From an uncultured Caryophanales bacterium (lineage in GTDB: Bacteria > Bacillota_I > Bacilli_A > Acholeplasmatales > Anaeroplasmataceae), in NCBI GenBank assembly GCA_946626535.1, contig CAMOUK010000002.1:1-64000 (forward strand): a stretch of DNA of 64,000 nt, in the 5' to 3' direction. Positions 58,001 through 64,000 of this stretch are shown here, in pieces. The notes below the pieces were generated by a model that was not told the origin of the DNA, ran no database searches, and saw only the letters and a program-made list of their open reading frames with translations. Positions within the stretch are counted from its first letter, which is position 1, and each line of letters opens with the position of its first letter. Both the position numbers and the translations under genes were made by a program.

Positions 58001-58254
58001 GAATCAACCTTATCCTTATGAATAAGTAGATTATTATTAGCTAATATTTTCTTTCTTACTCTTTCCTTCATTTCAGCTGCCGCTTTATTAGTAAATGTTA
58101 GAACTAATAATTCATCTAAAGTATGGCCAGATAATAGGATTTGACTTATTCTTTCAGTTAATACTGCAGTCTTACCAGAACCAGCTCCAGCTGAAACTAT
58201 AATATTTTTATCTCTTTGATTTATAGCTTGTTCTTGCTCAGGGCTAAATGGCAT
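55063..58254 (-). CDS. addA: AddA-type helicase-nuclease subunit
   Basis: 1063 residues. UvrD-type helicase: Walker [32 protein letters not shown] (motif II), [11 protein letters not shown] (III), [16 protein letters not shown] (V), YVALTRARE (VI). C-terminal nuclease: [21 protein letters not shown] and IIDYKLF (D...DYK) followed by [10 protein letters not shown]. Unwinds and resects double-strand breaks with AddB. Shorter than B. subtilis AddA (~1230). Stop is TGA, overlapping the next ATG. Overlaps addB by 11 nt. Confidence 0.94.
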   Translation of the reverse strand: MPFSPEQEQAINQRDKNIIVSAGAGSGKTAVLTERISQILLSGHTLDELLVLTFTNKAAAEMKERVRKKILANNNLLIHKDKVDSANITTFDAYCQFIVNKYGYLLNISDINVADNVYLEIKANKILDEIVLDHFKNDKENIKMYFDLFPDKNDSGLKAIILSMYKKIDIIIDKESFYNTYFDKYYGKEFINNSINEYFNSIKKALDKALLYKDELIKLLEEEKEYTYSKDLVDASSEELYDFIINLYEFIESKYSLDDLKVFFSDFAIPRISQKNKNDLDLKEIRTRLSSLRGNLKDLLDDVIPTIISKDDLVLELDENKKLVKFLLGIIKEFDDKFYEFKKENSLYSFMDIQKIAIELLKIESARNEIKDSLYEILIDEYQDTSYIQEYFINLISKNNVYVVGDIKQGIYRFRNAEPELFNDKYNTYSVINKYNNNSKGMRIDLTKNFRSRKEVLTNINLIFDKLMTLEYGSAAFKESHEMVYGLTDYNNQSLKDYNYNMQILSYSTEKEDDDSEGINATTQEIEANIIAKDIKEKMNNNFKVFDSDSKTLRDAKYSDFAILIDRGTSFEIIKKILESKNIPVSIEADLKLNEDNITLILSSLVNLVVLTKNHTFNSNYYHYFMSIARSYLFMMDDAKIYDIVMSARDGYGFKNEEPKSNIISDKIKMIASHLNEFSNSDIFTMLIDEFEVIKKLPLVGNTQSKLIIIDRIRNYIDSWSSFGESLDTISEYIKEMLNDDNNKYSIDTTGSDAVRIMTIHKSKGLEFPICYFPMLDKKFMEAVKESVGLNVRYGMYFSKESIIRALAKNKERGLDLSERIRLFYVALTRAREQMILISPNLKKEINYVDEIRSFNDMLNYVKDDLNNYIVNIDLSTYEIDDAYQRRKKLKDIKYHEKPIYNNISYLSDIISQNRISKEVIEVLSDREQENLDLGLKYHRYMELLDFNNIDTSNIKEPNIKADIELILNNDIMKELSKAKTYHEHEFIFLDKKTNETFHGIIDLLAVYDDHIDIIDYKLFHIDDLAYDRQLSIYKRYVESISNLPIRCYLLSLAHNKVREVKI

Positions 58255-60589
58255 CCTTATTATCCTCCTTCTTCTTAAATGGCTTATCCTCTAATTTAAT
58301 AATATCTTCATATTTTTTATAACAAATATCCTTCATATCGCAGTAGCTACAAGCATTAATTTTTTTATTTTGCTTTGGATTAATATTAAATTTAGCACTT
58401 CTAATAGCTACATACGCCTCATTTAATAATCTAACAACTAGTTCATCAAAATAATTTATTTCATCGATAGTTATTGGTCTATTATTTTTCATTCCTGATT
58501 TTAATTTATTTATCTTATCAATATATTCTCCAGTATGCTCCTTATCAACTATATCAATATTAGAAGCACCATCCTTTGTATATCCCTTTAATCTTAAATC
58601 ATCATCCTTTAAAGAAATCTTATGATAATATAAACCAATTAAATCCGGATTATTAAATTCATTAGTTATACACTCTGAATTTTTAACTAGATAATAATAT
58701 ATAGGTAGCTGAGTATGCATACCATCATCTAAATTAGATAAATCGATATCTATATTATTACCAGTCTTATAATCTATTACCGCAAAGATAGTTCTATCAC
58801 TTTCTTTATTATATAAAATCTTATCAACCTTACCCTCAAATATTAATCTACCTTCATCTAATTTAACTATTAGCTTAGGCTCAGTTAATACAGCGTTAAA
58901 TTCAGTATTAGCCTCATATTTTTGATTAAATTCTAAGACTTTTTTAGCTAAATCTTTAAATAATCCCATAAAGAATAAATCTCTATCTGTTAAATCAAGA
59001 TTATTCTTTTCTAAATTATCTTTTATATGCTTTAAGGCTTCATTAGAAACATTTTCAAAATTAAAATTCTTATCATATGATTTTTCTAATATTTCATGGG
59101 TATATGTACCAAAATCAGCACTAGTATTTTTAGTTATTAATGAGACATTTAATATGTTTTTTAAATAGTATTTAAATGCACATTCATAATAATTATTTAA
59201 TGAAGAATATGATAATTTAATAACTTCTAGATGCTCATTTAATTTATTTACATCAATACCATTAAATTTATTATCATAATTTAGATAATTAATATCATAA
59301 ATAGATTTATTAAATTCATTTTGAATAGTTCCAAACTTATTATATTCATCAAGAGATATAGAATAAACTACACCATCTTCTTCCTCATTTAAGCCAAATT
59401 GATAATTATTATCTAATACTTCATTATATCCTAAATCCTTAATTAAAAATGAAGGAATAAAATTAGCTGTAGAGCTTTTTAATTTATAAGATATATAAAT
59501 ATTAGTATCTCTATTTAAAGACCTTAAAATATCCTCTTTTGCGTATGAATTTAGGTCATTTGAAGTATCAAGACCAAGTTTAATTCTTAAATTATCATCA
59601 AAATAATCTGTATCCTTAAAAATCTTAGGACAAGCACCTAAATTAAAGCCAATTAAAAATATATAATCATCAATTTGAGATGCATATGTTTCAATATCAA
59701 TTAAATCTATACCATTTTCATATGTTATTTTATTAAATGGCATTAAAGTAAATTCATATTTAAAAATAGCCTTAGTTAATTTAGATTCATAGTGATGTAG
59801 CTTATATGAATTAATTACATTTATTATCTTTTTTAAATATGGGCTAGTATTAAAGCTTTCCTTTAATTTAGCTGATATTTCATCAAATGATAAATTTAAT
59901 TCTAATAATTCAAATAGCTTATGAGCTATTGGTGTAGATAAAACATTTTGATGGGCCTTAAAGTTAATTGGAATTTTATAATAGCTTGATAATCTTTTAA
60001 AATCATATTCATATTCATCAGAATAATTTCCAATTTTAATATTATCAATTGATATGCCACTATCAAGTAATTCCTTTATTTTATTAAAGATAAATCTAGA
60101 CTCATCAGCTATATTTCTAAAGCCATAGACTGTTCTTTTTTTATTTTCAGGATTTTTATTATTATATTGCTCATATTTAATATTATTTTTATCTAATAAA
60201 TTTAGGCAAAACCTTAATTCCTTAGTCTCTAAATAACCAACAAATGTAATAGGAGTAGTCTTCAAATAATTAATAAATAATTCATCATATGAAATAAAGC
60301 CCTTTTCTTCTAATTCTTCCTTTAATTCCTTTAAATAATTTAATTTAGGATGATTAAAAAATAAAGATTCATATTTTAATTTATCAATATACATTTTAGC
60401 AATCTTAGGCCCAATATTTTTATTAATAGAAATGTAGGCGATAGCTTCTTTTGATACGCTAAATGTTAAAGCCTCAATTAATTGATCTAATGTTAAAAAT
60501 GTATAATTTATTATTTGATCCATATGATTTTTTAAAACGACATTTTTATTACTATTTTCACAAATAATATAGCCCTCTTTAAATTGCAT
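58244..60589 (-). CDS. addB: AddB-type subunit, short form lacking Walker A
   Basis: 781 residues versus about 1160 in Bacillus. C-terminal nuclease VIDYKTGNNI and the Fe-S cluster cysteines are kept: one in NNYYECAFKYYL and three in ACSYCDMKDIC. The N-terminal pseudo-helicase is reduced and no GxxGxGKT loop is seen. So it should supply the second nuclease and scaffold without ATP binding. Placed first in addB-addA-DUF2130. An AGGAGG precedes ATG. Confidence 0.88.
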   Translation of the reverse strand: MQFKEGYIICENSNKNVVLKNHMDQIINYTFLTLDQLIEALTFSVSKEAIAYISINKNIGPKIAKMYIDKLKYESLFFNHPKLNYLKELKEELEEKGFISYDELFINYLKTTPITFVGYLETKELRFCLNLLDKNNIKYEQYNNKNPENKKRTVYGFRNIADESRFIFNKIKELLDSGISIDNIKIGNYSDEYEYDFKRLSSYYKIPINFKAHQNVLSTPIAHKLFELLELNLSFDEISAKLKESFNTSPYLKKIINVINSYKLHHYESKLTKAIFKYEFTLMPFNKITYENGIDLIDIETYASQIDDYIFLIGFNLGACPKIFKDTDYFDDNLRIKLGLDTSNDLNSYAKEDILRSLNRDTNIYISYKLKSSTANFIPSFLIKDLGYNEVLDNNYQFGLNEEEDGVVYSISLDEYNKFGTIQNEFNKSIYDINYLNYDNKFNGIDVNKLNEHLEVIKLSYSSLNNYYECAFKYYLKNILNVSLITKNTSADFGTYTHEILEKSYDKNFNFENVSNEALKHIKDNLEKNNLDLTDRDLFFMGLFKDLAKKVLEFNQKYEANTEFNAVLTEPKLIVKLDEGRLIFEGKVDKILYNKESDRTIFAVIDYKTGNNIDIDLSNLDDGMHTQLPIYYYLVKNSECITNEFNNPDLIGLYYHKISLKDDDLRLKGYTKDGASNIDIVDKEHTGEYIDKINKLKSGMKNNRPITIDEINYFDELVVRLLNEAYVAIRSAKFNINPKQNKKINACSYCDMKDICYKKYEDIIKLEDKPFKKKEDNKDAI

Positions 60590-60759
60590 AAAACTACCTC
60601 CTTTATTAATAAAATATTACCTAAGTAGACAAAATATATGTCTAATTAATATTTTCATAAATTTTCATAACATTTGTGCTCACTAATATTATTATATAAT
60701 ATTATTTAAAAATAAAAAGCTATTTTAAAAATGAAAATCTTAAGTTTTCTTTCCACTTT
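60590..60759. other. Intergenic region upstream of addB
   Basis: Very AT-rich. Contains the inverted repeat TAGACA/TGTCTA (60627-60646) about 50 nt before addB, a possible operator, and no convincing promoter pair or RNA. No coding frame seen. Confidence 0.3.
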
Positions 60760-60795
60760 ATAAAAAAAGAAAAGACTAGTTATAATTAACTAGTC
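60760..60795 (-). terminator. Terminator after aminopeptidase gene
   Basis: GACTAGTTA / TAACTAGTC with 4-nt loop and U-rich tail on the minus strand, about 50 nt after the stop. Confidence 0.75.
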
Positions 60796-60842
60796 AAATT
60801 AATAATAAGTAATTGTAGTGGTTCTTTGGTTCGTTTAGCTTA

Positions 60843-62075
60843 TTATATTGCCCAAACGCCATCTTTAAAGATTTGAACCTCTTTACCATCATAAGTTAAA
60901 GCCTTAATATTTAAATCTGCAGTACCAATCATAAAATCAACATGGATAACTGACTTATTTAAATCAAATGCTTTAATCTCTTCTTCAGTCTTATTTTGAT
61001 AACCATCGATACATTCTTCAAATGCTCTACCAATAGCTAGGTGGCAACAAGCATTCTCATCATATAATGTTGAATAAAATAATAAGCCCGTTTGATTTAC
61101 TGGAGATGTAAATGGAACAAGTGCTACCTCACCAAGCATTTTAGCGCCTTCATCAGTAGAAATTAATTCCTCTAATGTCTTCTTTTCATCTTCCTTATCA
61201 CTTAAAACTTCAACAATTTTTCCATTTTCAAATCTAAAGCCGAAATCAGAAACAACCTTACCCATTACTGAAAGTGGCTTTGATGCATAAACTACACCAT
61301 TAGCTGATAATTTATCAGGTGAAGTGAAGCATTCTTCTGTTGGCATATTAGGGTTATAAACTACACCAGAATATGTCTTTTCATTACCTGATTCAAATAC
61401 CATACCCTTTTTAATTTCAATATTAAAATCAGTACCTGATTGATTAGATTTATAGAATAATTTTTTAATTCCTAAAGAATTTAACTTATCAGTTTTTTCT
61501 TGCAAGAAGGCATTATGCTTATTCCAGTTATCAATTGAATCTCCTTCTAATCTTGTAACCTTAATAATAGCTTCCCATAGTTTATTCATAGCTTGTTTAG
61601 CAGATAATTCAGGGAAAACCTTCTTAGCCCATGCCTCACCTGGAATACCAACGATAGTCCATTGATACTTATTATCCATTTGTTCACGATACTTCATGAT
61701 GATTGGACCAGTTGCCTTTCTTACGGCAGCTACCTTAGTTGGATCAACACCCTTTAAGCTATCTGGATCTGATGAATCAATATAGATTCTTGCAGGAAGT
61801 GTATCAACCTGATATTGCCACTTTTCTTCCTTCCACTTAGGGAATTCAGATAAAGCCTTAACTGAAGCTTTTTTATAAGTAATATTAGATACCTCATCAG
61901 ATACCCAATCAACTGTAACAAGTCTAGCTTTAGCCTTATAAGCTTCTTCTACAATGTATTTAACAAAATAATTATCATTTACATTAGCTGTAATAATAAC
62001 ATCTTGTCCCTTTTGTACGTTTACGCCCATTCTTACAATAAGCTTAGCATACTCCTTTAAAATACTTTTCTTCAT
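60843..62075 (-). CDS. M29 family metallo-aminopeptidase (AmpS/aminopeptidase T)
   Basis: 410 residues. Family landmarks: VNVQKGQDVIITAN, RLVTVDWVSDE, SGTDFNIEIKKG, PNMPTEECFTSPD (metal Glu), LGEVALVP (Glu), NACCHLAIGRAF (His), IHVDFMIGT (His, Asp). All metal ligands are present. Cytosolic broad-specificity aminopeptidase. Its start overlaps the stop of the upstream Xaa-Pro peptidase by one base, so the two form a peptide-degradation operon. Confidence 0.94.
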   Translation of the reverse strand: MKKSILKEYAKLIVRMGVNVQKGQDVIITANVNDNYFVKYIVEEAYKAKARLVTVDWVSDEVSNITYKKASVKALSEFPKWKEEKWQYQVDTLPARIYIDSSDPDSLKGVDPTKVAAVRKATGPIIMKYREQMDNKYQWTIVGIPGEAWAKKVFPELSAKQAMNKLWEAIIKVTRLEGDSIDNWNKHNAFLQEKTDKLNSLGIKKLFYKSNQSGTDFNIEIKKGMVFESGNEKTYSGVVYNPNMPTEECFTSPDKLSANGVVYASKPLSVMGKVVSDFGFRFENGKIVEVLSDKEDEKKTLEELISTDEGAKMLGEVALVPFTSPVNQTGLLFYSTLYDENACCHLAIGRAFEECIDGYQNKTEEEIKAFDLNKSVIHVDFMIGTADLNIKALTYDGKEVQIFKDGVWAI

Positions 62076-63313
62076 TATTTTTGATTCTCCTTAATAAATT
62101 TTTCAATATCATCAACTTCTTTAATGATTTGAGGGCTTAGCCATTCAGCGCCATTTTCAGTAATTAAAACATCATCTTCAATTCTAATACCAATTCCCTC
62201 TTCAGCTATATATAAGCCTGGTTCATTTGATATAATTGAGCCTGGCTTTAAAGCTGTATACTCGCATAAATCATGACAATCAAGACCGATATGATGAGAA
62301 ACTCCATGGAAATAATATTTAGATACTTCCTCTTCAGTCTTTGCTTTAATTAAGCCAATTTTATATAATTCTTCTTTGAAATAATTTCTTAAAATTTGAT
62401 TTAATTCTTTAGTAGTAATACCTGGCTTTGCGTTTGCAAAAACAAGCTTTTGACCTTCTAATACTATGTTATATAAAAGTTTTTGTCTATCAGTAAACTT
62501 ACCATTGATAGGATATGTTCTTGAAATATCAGAACAGTACATATTTAATGAACAGCCTAAATCAAATAAAACTAGCTCTCCATCATTTAAAACATCACTA
62601 TTCTTTTGATAATGCAAGCAGCAAGCATTCTTTCCACCAGCAGCGATAGTTGGGAATGCATATCCAGTTGAACCATGATATTTAATTGCTTGATCAAAAT
62701 ATGCTTCTAGCTGATATTCATATAAGCCTGGCTTAATATTAGATAAGATTGATTTTAAGCCCTCATTAGTAATAGAAATAGCCTTCTTCATCTCATCTAT
62801 TTCTTCTTTTTCCTTAACAGTTCTAGCCTTAGTAAATAGGCTTCTACCATTAATAATATTAGCATATGGATATTTATCCTTTAATTTTTTGGCAAATATC
62901 TGATCATCTGTTAAATAAACTGTATCTTGTGGTGTAAAATCTAAATAAATATCATTTACAATGCTTAATAATTGACCAATGAATGCTTCAAAAGAATCTA
63001 AATATCTAACATTTTTTATACCAGATATATTTGTAACCTCTTCCTTAGATAAAGGAGCACCAACCCATTTAGCCTTATATTCATCATATGGATTAATAAA
63101 TATTACAGAAGATTCATTACCATTAATTTTTTGTAAAACAACTATATTTTCAAACTCTAATAAACCAGTAATGTAAAAATAATTTCTATTCATATTATAT
63201 TCTTGTTTAAATATGTCTCCGTTTTTTGGTCTATTAAAAACAATAAATATTGAATTATCTTTCATCTGATTTAAAATCTTATTTCTATTCTTTTCAAATA
63301 AAATACTATTCAT
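62075..63313 (-). CDS. Xaa-Pro aminopeptidase, M24B (PepP-like)
   Basis: 412 residues from ATG 63313, with AGGGG 8 nt upstream; a TTG at 63331 is in frame. N-terminal creatinase-like domain (FIVFNRPKNGD, FYITGLLEF). M24 metal ligands: Asp pair in LFDLGCSLNMYCSDISRTY, His in GVSHHIGLDCHD, Glu in SNEPGLYI, Glu in IRIEDDVLI. Removes N-terminal residues preceding Pro. First gene of the two-peptidase operon; a TATAAT lies at 63341-63346. Confidence 0.94.
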   Translation of the reverse strand: MNSILFEKNRNKILNQMKDNSIFIVFNRPKNGDIFKQEYNMNRNYFYITGLLEFENIVVLQKINGNESSVIFINPYDEYKAKWVGAPLSKEEVTNISGIKNVRYLDSFEAFIGQLLSIVNDIYLDFTPQDTVYLTDDQIFAKKLKDKYPYANIINGRSLFTKARTVKEKEEIDEMKKAISITNEGLKSILSNIKPGLYEYQLEAYFDQAIKYHGSTGYAFPTIAAGGKNACCLHYQKNSDVLNDGELVLFDLGCSLNMYCSDISRTYPINGKFTDRQKLLYNIVLEGQKLVFANAKPGITTKELNQILRNYFKEELYKIGLIKAKTEEEVSKYYFHGVSHHIGLDCHDLCEYTALKPGSIISNEPGLYIAEEGIGIRIEDDVLITENGAEWLSPQIIKEVDDIEKFIKENQK

Positions 63314-63340
63314 AATAATATCCCCTTTCAAAACGCTTGT

Positions 63341-63346
63341 ATTATA
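63341..63346 (-). promoter_or_regulatory. -10 element of peptidase operon
   Basis: TATAAT between the rlmI-like terminator and the Xaa-Pro peptidase start; the -35 is unclear. Confidence 0.45.
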
Positions 63347-63360
63347 CTATATTTAAATAA

Positions 63361-63386
63361 AAGAAAAAAGCAATTTCTTGCTTTTT
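63361..63386 (-). terminator. Terminator of rlmI-like gene
   Basis: AAAAAGCAA / TTGCTTTTT stem with 4-nt loop, overlapping the stop, with U-rich tail. Confidence 0.7.
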
Positions 63387-64000
63387 AAAGAACTCTTAGA
63401 ATAATACATTTCAAATATAATTGTTCTTCTGATTGTAATAAAGCTGGATGATCAGGAGCTTGAATTCTAAAATCTAAGAATTGAACCTTTCTTTTCGCAT
63501 CCATGGCAGCCTCACTTATCATTTGCATAAATAAATCAGGAGTCATATGCTGACTACAGCTAAATGTTAATAAATAGCCACCCTTATTTATTAGCTTTAA
63601 AGCTGATAAATTAATTTCCTTATAACCCTTATAAGCCTTCTTTACTGATTCCTTAGATTTAGTAAATGCTGGCGGATCTAATACTATAACATCATATTTT
63701 TTATTACAATTTCTTAAATATAGGAATGTATCATCACATATTACATTTATATTATTAAAATTATTTAATTTAGCATTGTAAGAAATATTATCACAAGCTA
63801 GCTTTGATATATCTAAGGCATCAACCTCTTTTGCTCCATTTTTTAAAGCATTTAAGGCAAAGCCTCCAACATTAGAAAAACAGTCTAGTACTGTTTTATT
63901 TTTACAATAATATTTAATATTATCTCTATTTAACTTTTGATCTAAGAAATAACCTGTTTTTTGACCATTTTCTACATCTACAATAAACTTGATACCATTT
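63385..64000 (-). CDS. 23S rRNA (cytosine-C5) methyltransferase, RlmI-like, 5' end outside window
   Basis: Partial: 205 C-terminal codons, running off the right edge. Reads NGIKFIVDVENGQKTGYFLD, VLDCFSNVGGFAL (SAM motif), VDALDISKLA, YDVIVLDPPAFTKSK (catalytic DPP motif), KGGYLLTFSCSQH (Cys motif of m5C enzymes) and ends EEQLYLKCIILRVL. This order and the GQKTGYFLDQ...DPPAF..SK signature match RlmI, which makes m5C1962 in 23S rRNA. Stop TAA at 63385-63387. Confidence 0.88.
   Translation of the reverse strand, partial: NGIKFIVDVENGQKTGYFLDQKLNRDNIKYYCKNKTVLDCFSNVGGFALNALKNGAKEVDALDISKLACDNISYNAKLNNFNNINVICDDTFLYLRNCNKKYDVIVLDPPAFTKSKESVKKAYKGYKEINLSALKLINKGGYLLTFSCSQHMTPDLFMQMISEAAMDAKRKVQFLDFRIQAPDHPALLQSEEQLYLKCIILRVL

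Noticed and set aside
1..64000. UGA as tryptophan (Mollicutes-type code)
   Set aside because: Tryptophans in conserved proteins use TGG, and addA ends in TGA overlapping the next ATG; no positive sign of recoding.

Overview
The window is a 64-kb stretch of a very AT-rich chromosome from a low-GC Gram-positive relative, probably an uncultured gut Bacilli/Erysipelotrichia/Mollicutes-type lineage (inference). The reasons are Firmicutes-type gene neighbourhoods (rplK-rplA-rplJ-rplL-rsmC; ecfA1-ecfA2-ecfT-truA; prs-pth), AddAB instead of RecBCD, lipoproteins with a lipobox, AGGAGG ribosome binding sites and an L10 leader RNA. TGG encodes tryptophan throughout, so there is no positive sign of UGA recoding. 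Almost every gene lies on the minus strand. The clear exception is a small DUF308-like membrane protein at 4482-5006.

Layout, left to right. (1) 1-4481: two tandem 7TM/degenerate-GGDEF/EAL c-di-GMP proteins with a structured, terminator-containing leader. (2) 4482-5006: DUF308-like protein behind a palindromic promoter. (3) 5133-16595: a giant 3820-residue repeat-rich lipoprotein. (4) 16798-19847: rRNA methyltransferase and the L11/L1/L10/L7-L12 ribosomal operon with its RNA control sites. (5) 19922-32700: a BIG2 lipoprotein, patatin phospholipase, ABC exporter pair, pth, prs, two HD-GYP proteins, a cardiolipin-synthase-like protein and a secreted endonuclease. (6) 32775-36714: a compact cassette of a multi-pass membrane protein with Rossmann domains, a stand-alone RyR-domain protein and a TIR protein, with its own promoter candidate and terminator. 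This is the best candidate for a poorly described conflict or nucleotide-signalling system. (7) 36849-44128: rpoB-rpoC. (8) 44451-51738: propeller-sensor HD-GYP protein, truA, ECF transporter energising module, DUF1848 protein. (9) 51770-53570: an apparently intact IS200/IS605 element (TnpA and TnpB), followed by tRNA-Gly(GCC). (10) 53798-60589: addB-addA-DUF2130. (11) 60843-64000: two metallopeptidases and a partial rlmI-like gene.

Three themes stand out. c-di-GMP turnover is over-represented (two EAL and three HD-GYP proteins) with no intact diguanylate cyclase in the window. The transcription and translation core is split and unusual: rpoBC lies about 19 kb from rplKAJL, RpoB carries Gln at the rifampicin-site position normally His, and RpoC has lost most ligands of its second zinc site. 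The TIR/RyR/membrane cassette has the geometry of a self-contained system in which a TIR enzyme could make a nucleotide signal read by RyR and Rossmann domains; that function is inference.
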